Positions 43,648-56,208 of a stretch of DNA of 64,000 nucleotides are shown one piece after another. The notes below the pieces were generated by a model. The model ran no database searches. It was given only the letters and a program-made list of their open reading frames with translations, and was not told the DNA's origin. The translations under genes and the position numbers were made by a program. How positions within the stretch are numbered: the stretch's first letter is position 1; each line of letters opens with the position of its first letter. Source of the DNA: Liolophura sinensis (Eukaryota; Mollusca; Polyplacophora; Chitonida; Chitonidae); contig NW_027018040.1 of assembly GCF_032854445.1 (NCBI RefSeq), positions 1 through 64,000 on the forward strand, written 5' to 3'.

Positions 43648-46600
43648 TGAGCATATCGTACAGGTCGCTCGGGCTGCCACACGGGCATATCGTACAGGCC
43701 GCACAAACTGCCATACGAGCATATCGTACAGGTCGCTCAAACTGCCATACGAGCATATTGTACAGGTCGCTCAAACTGCCACACAAGCATGTCGTACAGG
43801 TCGCTCAAACTGCCATACAAGCATATTGTACAGGTCGTTCAATCTGCCACACAGGCATATCGTACAGGCCGCACAAACTGCCATACGAGCATATCGTACA
43901 GGTCGCTCAAACTGCCATACGAGCATATTGTACAGGTCGCTCAAACTGCCACACAAGCATGTCGTACAGGTCGCTCAAACTCCCATACAAGCATATTGTA
44001 CAGGTCGTTCAATCTGCCACACGAGCATATCATACAGGTCGCTCAAACTGCCACTCGAGCATGTCGTACAGGTCGCTCACTCCCACACGGGCATATCGTA
44101 CAGGTCGCTCAAACTGCCACACGAGCATATCCTACAGGTTGCTCAAACTGCCACTTGAGCATACCGTACAGGTCGCTCAAACTGCCACATGGGCATATCA
44201 TACAGGTCGCTCAAACCGCCATACAAGCATATTGTACAGGTCGTTCAATCTGCCACACGAGCATATCGTACAGGTCGCTCAAACTGCCATACGAGCATAT
44301 CGGACAGGTCGTTCAAACTGCCACTTGAGCATACCGTACAGGTCGCTCAAACTGCCATACAAGGATATCGTACAGGTCGCTCAAACTGCCACACGAGCAT
44401 GTCGTACAGGTCGCTCAAACTGCCATACGAGCATATCGTACAGGTCGCTCAAACTGCCACTAGAGCATATTGTACAGGTCGCTCAAACTGCCACACGAGC
44501 ATACCGTACAGGTCGCTCAAACTGCCACACGAGCATGTCGTACAGGTCGCTCAAACTGCCATACAAGGATATCGTACAAGTCGCTCAAACTGCCACTAGA
44601 GCATATCGTACAGGTCGCTCAAACTGCCACTCGAGCATATCATACAGGTCGCTCAAACTGCCACTAGAGCATATTGTACAGGTCGCTCACACTGCCACTT
44701 GAGCATACCGTACAGGTCGCTCAAACTGCCACACGAGCATATCGTACAGGTCGCTCAAACTGCCACACGAGCATGTCGTACAAGTCGATCAAACTGCCAC
44801 TAGAGCATATCGTACAGGTCGCTCAAACTGCCACTCGAGCATATCGTACAGGTCGCTCAAACTGCCACACGAGCATATCCTACAGGTCGCTCAAACTGCC
44901 ACACGAGCATATCATACAGGTCTATCAAACTGCCACACGAGCATGTCGTACAGGTCGCTCAAACTGCCACACGAGCATATCGTACAGGTCGCTCAAACTG
45001 CCACACAAGCATATCGTACAGGTCGCTCAAACTACCACACGAGCATATCCTACAGGTCGCTCAAACTGCCACACGAGCATATCCTACAGGTCGCTCAAAC
45101 TGCCACTCGAGCATGTCGTACAGGTCGCTCACTCCCACACAGGCATATCGTACAGGTCGCTCAAACTGCCACACGAGCATATCCTACAGGTCGCTCAAAC
45201 TGCCACACGAGCATGTCGTACAGGTCGCTCAAACTGCCATACAAGGATATCGTACAGGTCGCTCAAACTGCCACTAGAGCATATCGTACAGGTCGCTCAA
45301 ACTGCCACACGAGCATATCCTACAGGTCTCTCAAACTGCCACACGAGCATGTCGTACAGGTCGCTCAAACTGCCACTTGAGCATATCGTACAGGTCGCTC
45401 AAACTGCCACACAAGCATATCGTACAGGTCGCTCAAACTGCCACACGAGCATATCCTACAGGTCGCTCAAACTGCCACACGAGCATATCCTACAGGTTGC
45501 TCAAACTGCCACTCGAGCATGTCGTACAGGTCGCTCACTCCCACACGGGCATATCGTACAGGTCGCTCAAACTACCACTAGAGCATATCCTACAGGTCGC
45601 TCAAGCTGCCACACGAGCATATCGTACAGGTTGTTCAAACTGCCACACGGGCATATCATGCAGGTCGCTCAAACTGCCACACAAGCATATCGTACAGACC
45701 GCTCAAACTGCCACTCGAGCATATCGTACAGGTTGCTCACTCCCACACGGGCATATCGTACAGGTCGCTCAAACTGCCACACGAGCATATCGTACAGACC
45801 GCTCAAACTGCCACTCGAGCATATCGTACAGGTCGCTCACTCCCACACGGGCATATCGTACAGGTCGCTCAAACTGCCACACGAGCATATCGTACAGACC
45901 GCTCAAACTGCCACACAAGCATGTCGTACAGGTCGCTCAAACTGCCATACAAGCATATTGTACAGGTCGTTCAATCTGCCACACGAGCATATCATACAGG
46001 TCGCTCAAACTGCCACTCGAGCATGTCGTACAGGTCGCTCACTCCCACACGGGCATATCGTACAGGTCGCTCAAACTGCCACACGAGCATATCCTACAGG
46101 TTGCTCAAACTGCCACTTGAGCATACCGTACAGGTCGCTCAAACTGCCACATGGGCATATCATACAGGTCGCTCAAACCGCCATACAAGCATATTGTACA
46201 GGTCGTTCAATCTGCCACACGAGCATATCGTACAGGTCGCTCAAACTGCCATACGAGCATATCGTACAGGTCGTTCAAACTGCCACTTGAGCATACCGTA
46301 CAGGTCGCTCAAACTGCCATACAAGGATATCGTACAGGTCGCTCAAACTGCCACAAGAGCATGTCGTACAGGTCGCTCAAACTGCCATACGAGCATATCG
46401 TACAGGTCGCTCAAACTGCCACTAGAGCATATCGTACAGGTCGCTCAAACTGCCACACGAGCATACCGTACAGGTCGCTCAAACTGCCACACGAGCATGT
46501 CGTACAGGTCGCTCAAACTGCCATACAAGGATATCGTACAGGTCGCTCAAACTGCCACTAGAGCATATCGTACAGGTCGCTCAAACTGCCACACGAGCAT

Positions 46601-49600
46601 ATCCTACAGGTCTCTCAAACTGCCACACGAGCATGTCGTACAGGTCGCTCAAACTGCCACACGAGCATATCGTACAGGTCGCTCAAACTGCCACACAAGC
46701 ATATCGTACAGGTCGCTCAAACTGCCACACGAGCATATCCTACAGGTCGCTCAAACTGCCACACGAGCATATCCTACAGGTCGCTCAAACTGCCACTCGA
46801 GCATGTCGTACAGGTCGCTCACTCCCACACGGGCATATCGTACAGGTCGCTCAAACTACCACTAGAGCATATCCTACAGGTCGCTCAAGCTGCCACACGA
46901 GCATATCGTACAGGTTGTTCAAACTGCCACACGGGCATATCATACAGGTCGCTCAAACTGCCACACAAGCATATCGTAAAGACCGCTCAAACTGCCACTC
47001 GAGCATATCGTACAGGTTGCTCACTCCCACACGGGCATATCGTACAGGTCGCTCAAACTGCCACACGAGCATATCGTACAGACCGCTCAAACTGCCACTC
47101 GAGCATATCGTACAGGTCGCTCACTCCCACACGGGCATATCGTACAGGTCGCTCAAACTGCCACACGAGCATATCGTACAGACCGCTCAAACTGCCACAC
47201 AAGCATGTCGTACAGGTCGCTCAAACTGCCATACAAGCATATTGTACAGGTCGTTCAATCTGCCACACGAGCATATCATACAGGTCGCTCAAACTGCCAC
47301 TCGAGCATGTCGTACAGGTCGCTCACTCCCACACGGGCATATCGTACAGGTCGCTCAAACTGCCACACGAGCATATCCTACAGGTTGCTCAAACTGCCAC
47401 TTGAGCATACCGTACAGGTCGCTCAAACTGCCACATGGGCATATCATACAGGTCGCTCAAACCGCCATACAAGCATATTGTACAGGTCGTTCAATCTGCC
47501 ACACGAGCATATCGTACAGGTCACTCAAACTGCCATACGAGCATATCGTACAGGTCGTTCAAACTGCCACTTGAGCATACCGTACAGGTCGCTCAAACTG
47601 CCATACAAGGATATCGTACAGGTCGCTCAAACTGCCACACGAGCATGTCGTACAGGTCGCTCAAACTGCCATACGAGCATATCGTACAGGTCGCTCAAAC
47701 TGCCACTAGAGCATATTGTACAGGTCGCTCAAACTGCCACACGAGCATACCGTACAGGTCGCTCAAACTGCCACACGAGCATGTCGTACAGGTCGCTCAA
47801 ACTGCCATACAAGGATATCGTACAGGTCGCTCAAACTGCCACTAGAGCATATCGTACAGGTCGCTCAAACTGCCACTCGAGCATATCATACAGGTCGCTC
47901 AAACTGCCACTAGAGCATATTGTACAAGTCGCTCACACTGCCACTTGAGCATACCGTACAGGTCGCTCAAACTGCCACACGAGCATATCGTACAGGTCGC
48001 TCAAACTGCCACACGAGCATGTCGTACAAGTCGCTCAAACTGCCACTAGAGCATATCGTACAGGTCGCTCAAACTGCCACTCGAGCATATCGTACAGGTC
48101 GCTCAAACTGCCACACAAGCATATCGTACAGGTCGCTCAAACTGCCACACGAGCATATCCTACAGGTCGCTCAAACTGCCACACAAGCATATCCTACAGG
48201 TCGCTCAAACTGCCACACGAGCATATCATACAGGTCTCTCAAACTGCCACACGAGCATGTCGTACAGGTCGCTCAAACTGCCACACGAGCATATCGTACA
48301 GGTTGCACAAACTGCCATACGAGCATATCGTACAGGTCGCTCAAACTGCCACACGAGCATATCCTACAGGTCGCTCAAACTGCCACACGAGCATATCATA
48401 CAGGTCTCTCAAACTGCCACACGAGCATGTCGTACAGGTCGCTCAAACTGCCACACGAGCATATCGTACAGGTCGCTCAAACTGCCACACAAGCATATCG
48501 TACAGGTCGCTCAAACTGCCACACGAGCATATCCTACAGGTCGCTCAAACTGCCACACGAGCATATCCTACAGGTCGCTCAAACTGCCACTCGAGCATGT
48601 CGTACAGGTCGCTCACTCCCACACGGTCATATCGTACAGGTCGCTCAAACTACCACTAGAGCATATCCTACAGGTCGCTCAAGCTGCCACACGAGCATAT
48701 CGTACAGGTTGTTCAAACTGCCACACGGGCATATCATAGAGGTCGCTCAAACTGCCACACAAGCATATCGTACAGACCGCTCAAACTGCCACTCGAGCAT
48801 ATCGTACAGGTTGCTCACTCCCACACGGGCATATCGTACAGGTCGCTCAAACTGCCACACGAGCATATCGTACAGACCGCTCAAACTGCCACTCGAGCAT
48901 ATCGTACAGGTCGTTCACTCCCACACGGGCATATCGTACAGGTCGCTCAAACTGCCACACGAGCATATCGTACAGACCGCTCAAACTGCCACTCGAGCAT
49001 ATCATACAGGTCACTCAAACTGCCACTCGAGCATATCGTACAGGTCGCTCAAACTGCCACTCGAGCATACCGTACAGGTCGCTCAAACTGCCACTCGAGC
49101 ATATCATACAGACCGCTCAACATGCCACACGAGCATACCATACAGACCGCTCAAACTGCCACTCGAGCATATCATACAGACCGCTCAAACTGCCACTCGA
49201 GCATATCATGCAGACCGCTCAAACTGCCATACGAGCATATCATACAGACCGCTCAAACTGCCACTCAAGCATATCATACAGACCGCTCAAACTGCCATAC
49301 GAGCATGTCGTACAGGTCGCTCAAACTGCCACACGAGCATATCATGCAGACCGCTCAAACTGCCATACGAGCATATACAGACCACTCAAACTGCCACTCA
49401 AGCACATTATACAGACCGCTCAAACTGCCATACGAGCATGTCGTACAGGTCGCTCAAACTGCCACACGAGCATATCATACAGGTCGCTCAAAACTGCCAT
49501 ACGAGCATAGCGTAAAGGTCGCTCAAACTACCACACGAGCATATCATACAGACCGTTCAAACTACCAGACGAACATATCATACAGATCGCTCAAACTGCC

Positions 49601-49985
49601 ACTCGAGCATATCGTACAGGTCGCTCAAACTGCCATACGAGCATATCATACAGACTGCTCAAACTGCCACTCGAGCATATCATACAGATCGCTCAAACTG
49701 CCACTCGAGCATATCGTACAGGTCGCTCAAACTGCCACTCGAGCATATCGTACAGGTCGCTCAAGCTGCCACACGAGCATACCGTACAGGTCGCTCAAAC
49801 TGCCACTCGAGCATATTGTAAAGGTCACTCAAACTGCCACACAAGCATATCCTACAGACCGCTCAAACTGCTACACGAGTATATAATACAGACTGCTCAA
49901 ACTGCCACACGAGCATATCGTAAGGACCGCTCAAACTGCCACACGAGTATATCGTACAGACTGCTCAAACTGCCACACGAGTGAG
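43648..49985. repeat. 6.3-kb satellite of 34-bp units with higher-order duplications
   Basis: The unit is 'GAGCATATCGTACAGGTCGC' plus 'TCAAACTGCCACAC', about 185 copies. A shorter variant reads 'GCTCACTCCCACACGGGC'. Large blocks are near-identical copies: the block containing 44189 recurs at 46151 (offset 1962) and 47435 (offset 1284 further). A marker 'ACTACCACTA' at 45571 recurs at 46855 (offset 1284) and 48649. Right of about 49100 the units drift to 'CATACAGACCGCTCAAACTG'. The unit has no stop in any + frame, so frames up to 538 codons stay open; I do not call genes. Confidence 0.96.
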
Positions 49986-50255
49986 GAAGGCCAGGGTCAG
50001 GGGGTGTGGGACACGAGAAGTAGGCTGTGGTCAGCTAGATAGCTAGTGGGTCTAGGAGATTAGGTTGTGGCCATGTGGAGGTATGACAGTGGGGAAGGAA
50101 AGGCGAAGTAGTGTCACAGAGTATGTTGTAAGTGCAATGGATGGTAGTCACCGAAGAAATTTTATATTGAGACTAGTTGCTCAATCTATATTACATGCCC
50201 TGTTAAACATTGATAACGAGGTTTTGAAAATAGATTACTTGATGACCTGATAGTT
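49986..50255. other. Spacer right of the satellite
   Basis: G-rich at 49990-50110, then AT-rich. No supported gene. Confidence 0.4.
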
Positions 50256-50257
50256 AT

Positions 50258-50525
50258 TTGATTTATTTATTTATTTATTTGATAGGTGTCTTCATTACGC
50301 CGTATTCATGAATATTTCACTTATACGAGGGCGGCGAGCATTATTGTGGGAGGAAATCGGGCAGAGCCCGGGAGAAACACACGACCATCCGCAGGTGGTT
50401 GCAAGTCCTTCCCTTTGTATTGCCAGCATGAGCTGGGCTTGAACTCACAACGACCGCACTGGTGAGAGCCCCCCGGGTCATAACGCTGCGCTAGCGCGCT
50501 GACCGACTGAGCGACATGATGGTCC
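50258..50525 (-). mobile_element. SINE-B, inverted, full length
   Basis: Tail 'ATTACGCCGTATTCATGAAT', body 'GGAAATCGGGCAGAGCCCGG', 'TGAGCTGGGCTTGAACTCAC', head 'GCTGCGCTAGCGCGCTGACC' and 'GACTGAGCGACATGATGG' on the reverse strand. An (AAAT)n tract precedes it. Confidence 0.82.
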
Positions 50526-50599
50526 CAGTGGGTGCTCCTAAAATCTCATACCCTTCTGAAGTAAGTAGCCCTGAATAAATCCACACTAACCGCCTCTAG

Positions 50600-50790
50600 A
50601 TGGTTAATGCGCCAGTGCCAGGAGCTTCACGCCGATGCGGTGGCTATGAGTTTAAGTCCAGCTCATGCTGGTGGATATCCCCCTGACTTTGCCCGGTTTC
50701 CTCCCACCATAATGCTGGCCGCCGTCGTATAACTCAAATATTTTTGAATACGGCGTAAAACACCAATCAAATAAATAACTAAATACCGCA
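50600..50790 (+). mobile_element. SINE-B with internal deletion
   Basis: 'AATGCGCCAGTGCCAGGAGC', 'AGTTTAAGTCCAGCTCATGC', then directly 'GGTTTCCTCCCACCATAATG', 'CTGGCCGCCGTCGTATAACT' and 'AATACGGCGTAAAACACCAA'. The middle of the body is missing. Confidence 0.75.
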
Positions 50791-50924
50791 ATTTGGACAC
50801 TGATTATTAGGACTTTCTCTAATATTCCCCACCTCTATGCCTAGATGCCTGAAGTGGATCAGGGTGGCTTATTGATGTTAACACGAAATAAGTGTATCAC
50901 AGGTACTTTAACCATCTCGACACG

Positions 50925-51425
50925 TTAGCAGACTTCTTGAGAAAACCGATGATCATGCGCAGGTTGTTGACCGAGCTCTCCCACGTACCGCCGGAGAGGA
51001 AGCCAGCCTGATCTGAACTATTTTCCTGGAAACTCCTAATGCACGCTAATCATCAGGCCAACTTAATTTTCTTATTTCAACTCATCAGAAATGCATAAAA
51101 ACAAAAGCTTGTATTTTTTGTGTCATGTCTGTTGGCAGCAGCACTTGGCGGCATGGACTCACCCTGCCACAAGACACATCAGTATATGATCACATACATA
51201 ATGGCTCCTATTATTCTACACAATTATTCATTACATAAGCAGTTTTCCCATTCTCAAGTTCTGTTTCGAGAAGTGTAATGTAGTAGTTCATGCTCTATTT
51301 TATTTGTCGTGGGTTTCCTCTGAGCTCTGCACGGTTTCCTCCCACCATAATCCTGGCCGCCGGCGTACAAGTGAAATATTCTTGAGCATAAAACACCAAT
51401 CAAATAAGTAAATAAAATAAATTAA
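50925..51425. mobile_element. SINE-B fragments flanking a non-coding stretch
   Basis: 50930-51030 is an inverted internal piece ('GATCATGCGCAGGTTGTTGA', 'CCGCCGGAGAGGAAGCCAGC'). 51305-51425 is a forward 3' piece ('GGTTTCCTCCCACCATAATC', 'GTGAAATATTCTTGAGCATA') with an (AAAT)n tail. Between them nothing is recognised. Confidence 0.65.
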
Positions 51426-51714
51426 ATAAAAAAATATTTTTAGCAATCATGCGTGAAACAACAGGATCGTGGGAGACAAGCAAGACCAGGATTATAGCTG
51501 ATATCAGTTGACCATGTTCCCAGCTCCACATTAACCGCCTTTAGTCATGACGCTGACTAAACTAAACCTCACTAACCTAAGCCTCGGAAATCTCAACTGT
51601 GCTGTCTTCAGTAATATAATATTATGTTATATCACGCAACATTTGCTGGTGTTGGAGAAATTGATCTTCAAGACGAAGATCAACTTTTAACTTTACTTAA
51701 AATAATTCCGGTAC

Positions 51715-51890
51715 TTCAACCAACGCTCGATATGTATGCACTGACGCTTTTGCGTCACGGCCATACTCCAGCCAACGCTCGCTGTGTATTCACGGACGCT
51801 TTTGCGTCACGCGATACACCAGCCAATGCTCGCTGTGTATTCACTGACGCTTTTGCGTCACTGACATACTCCTTACAGCTCACGCGCTGC
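51715..51890. repeat. 57-bp tandem repeat, 3 copies, each with a perfect hairpin
   Basis: The unit contains 'CCAACGCTCGCTGTGTATTC' and 'TGACGCTTTTGCGTCA'. The latter is a perfect 6-bp stem with a TTTT loop, present in all three copies (one with GGACGC). Copies start near 51718, 51774 and 51831. Confidence 0.85.
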
Positions 51891-52101
51891 TCTCATCTTT
51901 CACTTTACATCACTGCCACCACTAGCAAATTTTGCACAAAAATTTTGAACAACAGCGAGGTCACTCGGGTCACGGTTTTGAGATATTAAGTTATGTCAGA
52001 AAACACCAAAAAAAAAAACTGTCAACATCGCTTTATCTAAAGTACACCCATTATGAACAGGCTTTTGAAACATTTTTATTTGCTGAATGCCGATGAAATA
52101 G

Positions 52102-52223
52102 CCCCCAGCCAGAGTACCAGTGGTGAGGTTCAACCTACAGGAGCCTACTTGCATCTCTCCGGTTCCAAGCCTTTTCAGTGGCGGCAGCGACGTAAATCGA
52201 GCGTAGGGAGCGGCACAGGCGGT
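52102..52223 (+). CDS. Candidate exon of unknown gene, possibly TNF-like
   Basis: A GC-richer block ends at a strong donor (GGT|GTAAGTA at 52224) in phase 0. It follows a weak acceptor (AG at 52100-52101 or 52107-52108). It reads 'GEVQPTGAYLHLSGSKPFQW' then 'RQRRKSS'. 'PTGAYLHLSGS' recalls the first strand of TNF-homology domains (PxAHLxG), but no second exon with the expected GLYFVY-type strand was found to the right. The opposite strand also has an open reading (52304-51996) with a hydrophobic stretch 'ALFLTVFVVTYITYTACAA', so even the strand is uncertain. Confidence 0.22.
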
Positions 52224-52309
52224 GTAAGTAATGTACGTCACGACAAACACCGTGAGAAAAAGAGCGCGAACCCTGACAGGGGACCTTGGTTGAGCTGAGA
52301 GCAAAATAT

Positions 52310-52875
52310 TTAACTTACAGGTGAACTGCTATTTAGTCATTTTCGATTCAGTTGGCAAGGCCATGCAAATTTTTTCCCCTTGCCTTGGTATTTTGTTAAG
52401 CTTTAAGACTGCACCTCCGACTCTGTTGTCTAGGGGGATATACCCACTTCCGTTTTTGTGGATGCCACTTCCGGTTTTGCAAAAATTGCAATTTTGCAAT
52501 CAGCGTCCAAATCTGCATCAGATAGGAACATTTGCCGGACATCATAGGTAGAAATGTAGAAATTTTTAGCAAAATATGAATTTGTTGGTCACATGACATT
52601 TTCAACCAATGGCCAGCTTGTACCATTTTCAATCGAAGAAGTTATCACCCTGAATGTGTGCTGGCTTTTATGTAAATGCAGTTTAATTTTCAGCTCAATG
52701 ACATCAGCCATTCTGGAGAAGAAGATTTTTTAAGTTTAGCTCAAGACCAAATATGGCTGCCAAGTCATGCGACCAAATGTTACCAAAATCCAACAACCAC
52801 AACTCCAGATCCATTCCTAAAACACACTGAAGTTTCAGGAATGTACCATATGCAGTAGATACAATAGAGATTCAA
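52310..52875. other. Intergenic, no gene recognised
   Basis: Contains the dyad 'GCAAAAATTGCAATTTTGC' near 52478. No supported gene. Confidence 0.4.
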
Positions 52876-52879
52876 GCCT

Positions 52880-53100
52880 GAATGACTTGAACCCATAATA
52901 AAATCTAGTGAACGATCTATAAAATTTCGTACATGACTACGTAGCACAGTTTGCCTTATTCTGAGAGTTGTATTGATTGTAAAAGGTGCTGTGCGGTTTG
53001 TGTGGAATTTAAAATGAAAAAATGTAAGCTTCAGCACTAAAGGAAATGTTTTCATACCTTTATTTGTCTTTAAATGTGCACTTTTTGAGGCAAACTTTTA
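52880..53100 (+). repeat. Dispersed repeat D3, third copy
   Basis: It matches 5205-5475 and 5690-6040 through 'CTGAGAGTTGTATTGATTGT', 'AATGTAAGCTTCAGCA' and 'GTGCACTTTTTGAGGCAAAC'. Confidence 0.55.
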
Positions 53101-53685
53101 TGCCATTTGCAGTCGTTTGTGCAAAACACTCGTAATTAGGAACGCCAAAGAGACACACATGATCTGTCCATCACACTGTCAAACTTGACACAAGCCTACG
53201 ATAATATCAACTGTTTAATTTAATGCTTTATTTTTTAAAAAGGATTACCCACTGCCCCAGGCCACTTGGGGTTCTCCTCAGCAACAAAAGAAACAGGTAA
53301 AAACAAAATGGGTGCACAAAAGTATGGCATGGCTCTTAACTAAATAGCGCGGGACATGCTCATATAATACTTGCTATATATTTATTCATCATCATTCACC
53401 CCCACATTTTCATCACAAAGGCAGGATGAGTTCAAGTCTAGCACATGGCGGCTTCCTCTCCAACACGAGTTTGATCTACTCTCTATGGGACGACTATGTA
53501 CGGATTTGCACACTCACATTAGCATGGTATGATTCGTGATTCGTTTTGACATTTTCTGTATCTTTTGTGCACACGTATTCTTAGAACTATGACGCTTTGT
53601 TAAGCGCAGTCATTCCAAACTGCAATTTTACTGACGATAGTCAGAGAGGCATGCCGTTAATAGATAGAAACAAATTCTTCAGACG
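53101..53685. other. Intergenic, SINE scraps
   Basis: 53425-53480 has the SINE-B words 'TGAGTTCAAGTCTAGCACAT' and 'GGCTTCCTCTCC'. Otherwise nothing. Confidence 0.4.
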
Positions 53686-53689
53686 ACAT

Positions 53690-54030
53690 GGTTGTGGTTG
53701 AATTTTTGTTAGTAACATTTAGAATGGTTTCTTTAATACCACTTTATATGTGGGCCGGAGGAATAGTCTCAAACCCGACCTCAGTCTGGGAATTTGTTTC
53801 CCATAGTCGTTATTGTTGGTGGGGCCTTCGAATGACCTCATGCATTGTCCAACGCTCTTTAAAAACCGCTTGCCTTCCACCAGTGTGATATGCATATCTG
53901 TTTGTCACTGGCAAGAATGTTAGTAACTTGCCAAATGTCTTTGGTTTACGAGATGAAACTGCAGTGCTTTTTTCCACTCATAAAACTGTCCGCTATCTTA
54001 AGAACACTCCAATAAATACATATCTATTAG
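53690..54030 (+). mobile_element. SINE-C, diverged
   Basis: The 3' part has 'TGTTAGTAACTTGCCAAATG', 'TTGGTTTACGAGATGAAACT' and 'CACTCATAAAACTGTCCGC', in the same order as 28440-28600 and 40170-40270. Confidence 0.5.
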
Positions 54031-55740
54031 TGCGCATGGACAACTGACCTCTTCTCGTGGCCAGTTTCAAGGTACAAAGTCACGTGATCCAATGACAGTT
54101 GTACAGAGATACTTTTACAACTATCCAGTGTGTTATAGTGGAAGAATCTCTCTTATAGTCTGGCTTCACAGATCTAAAAAGAAGTTTTATTCATATTCCC
54201 AGGATTTGTTTGGAAAACAAATCTACACCTTTTCCAGGCAATTAAACAAACTGAATTAGAGCATAAACTGTCGGATACAGTCAGTTCTCAATTTTGTGTA
54301 TTAGACTGATGAAGTACACAAAGCCATTATGTCAAATTTAGACTTTAGACACACTAGACGGTGATGTGTGTGCGTGTGCATGTTAGTAATGATCAACTGT
54401 TCTTTGCAGAAAGTAAATATTTTATATCTGGCTAGAATTTGATCTGTTCTTCACTCAGAAGTTGTACGGGCTTTTCATCTTATTCATTGTAAAGAGTAGG
54501 ACTGAGGACAAGGTCTTATGATGTTGTCTTATTGTGTTATTTATGAGACCAATAAAAACAATAACAATACATGGTCATTCTAGGCTTGGAAACTGTTCTC
54601 TGTAAGAGCCGATAGCAGACAGCGACATTACAGAAAGATTGATCGCCCTCGAACAAGAAGAATAATTACAACTGTGATACAAAGTTGTAGAATTTACAAC
54701 GGTGCAGATGTTGAACAGTCTTCTTCACATAATGGCCCCAGGTTTAAGGCTATTGTATTTACTGGTCGTATTGGAGAGCGATGAGTAAAGTGACTTGTAC
54801 TCCATATTGTAAACAGTGATTAGATGCATTAACGTGAAATCAAAAAATCATTTAAATTGTCTTTCTTCTTTAAGAGTTGTTTTTAAAGTTTATTTATTCC
54901 ACTTAAACCGTCATTATGGACAGGGCTCAAGGGCAACTCGTGGACTCTCCGGTGTGAAAGAGATAAAGTACGACCCCACGCCCCTTGAGCAGACTGGGCG
55001 CAATCTGCAATCTACGATGTATTCAAAATGAGTTCAAACCTTTCAAAGCACATTTTTTTTAATGTATGTTATGCTATTTAGTTGGTTTAAAAGTTCATTT
55101 CCTGTTTGTGGGGATATTAGTTGACACAACTCTCACGTGGAAAGACAGTTGTTTCCGTGTCGTATGATGATACCTGGAACTAAACCTTTAATTCATTAAT
55201 TCACCATTTTCAATGCATATATTCATTTAGTAGTATATGTACAGAAATAATTGATATGGTTTTCGATTTTGTTTTCGTTCCTTTTCTGGTTTTAAAGCCG
55301 CAAAATTTACTTATTTTGATTTTGGATTCATTCATTCTCTTGTGAAAAGCCATAACTGTTTTCTGATGCTGATATGTTCCCTCCATGATATGCCTAAAAT
55401 ACTGTCAAGTCTCAGTCAGTTCCTCCCACCGTCGTATAAGTGAAATATTCTTGAGTACGGTCTAAAACACCAATCAAATAAATAAATAAATAAATCTCAA
55501 TCATTCATTCATTAAAATATTCATTAAATAAACATTGCAGAAAATAAAGCATACCCACAAACTTTTGAACTTTTGAAAGAATTTGTAAAAATACTTCAAA
55601 AGAAAGACCTATAAAAACTTTACTTAATTATACCTTTACCAACTTATTTCCGTAAAATTTAGCTATGTCTAAGGTGGCCTGTTTAATAAATATGCAATAT
55701 TTTCAGTACACCATGGCCTGCCCTTGTGTAACAACCAAAG
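54031..55740. other. Intergenic or upstream region of the lectin exon
   Basis: No exon recognised. A SINE-B tail lies at 55415-55500 ('CCTCCCACCGTCGTATAAGT', 'GAAATATTCTTGAGTACGGT', (AAAT)n). I looked for a signal-peptide exon for the lectin and did not find a convincing one. Confidence 0.45.
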
Positions 55741-55990
55741 AAATGTGTCCACGTCTGTGCGTACGATGGAATACGACTACAATGTTACGAGCTGAACTAC
55801 TTGCTGGTGACGTGGTATGAGGCCAAAAGACGTTGTGATAATCGCGGCGGGCAACTTGCCATGATTGACGACAATTTGATAGGAAAACACCCGGACTTCA
55901 GGCAGCTGTTGGAGAAGGTTTTCTTCACAGCATGTCTGTGGCTCGGCTTAACAGATCAACGTACTGAGGGACACTGGGAGTGGATCGACG
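55741..55990 (+). CDS. C-type lectin-like domain exon, N-terminal half
   Basis: Open from an in-frame stop at 55729; I place the 3' splice site at 'CAACCAAAG' before 55741. It reads 'CYELNYLLVTWYEAKRRC', then 'GGQLAMIDD', 'WLGLTDQRTEGHWEWIDG', which are the hallmarks of a CTLD first half (CY, WxxAxxxC, LAxI, WxGL, WxWxDG). The exon ends G|GTGGGT at 55991 in phase 1, the common place for an intron after WxWxDG. The second half (GEPN-type sugar motif, WND, last cysteines) is not in this exon. The product would be a secreted or membrane lectin, and carbohydrate binding cannot be predicted. The gene is incomplete or a fragment. Confidence 0.72.
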
Positions 55991-56208
55991 GTGGGTGCGT
56001 GCCTAATATCCGTGACATGCTGTTAAAATACAGGGTTAAGTAACAAACGTCTTTAACTAAAAAAAATCAAACACGGCTACAATTAAAATTGTTTGTTCTT
56101 GGAAGTTTAAAATACACGGATTCTTTACTGCAGAGCAAAGTACCAACCGCAATATAAGCCCTTTCCTGTTCTCAGTTAAGCACTTGCAATTTGAGACTGA
56201 TGCCTTAA

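Noticed and set aside
44674-46290. 538-codon frame, the longest outside the PEAK-like exon
   Set aside because: A satellite unit without stop codons; overlapping frames of similar length exist in the other registers.
43648-49985. CRISPR-like array
   Set aside because: The units are head-to-tail without unique spacers, the host is eukaryotic, and the period is a plain tandem repeat.
51996-52304. Minus-strand 102-codon frame with a membrane-like stretch, considered as a potassium-channel first segment
   Set aside because: Only a loose hydrophobic resemblance; no pore or selectivity-filter sequence was found nearby and it starts on a non-ATG codon.
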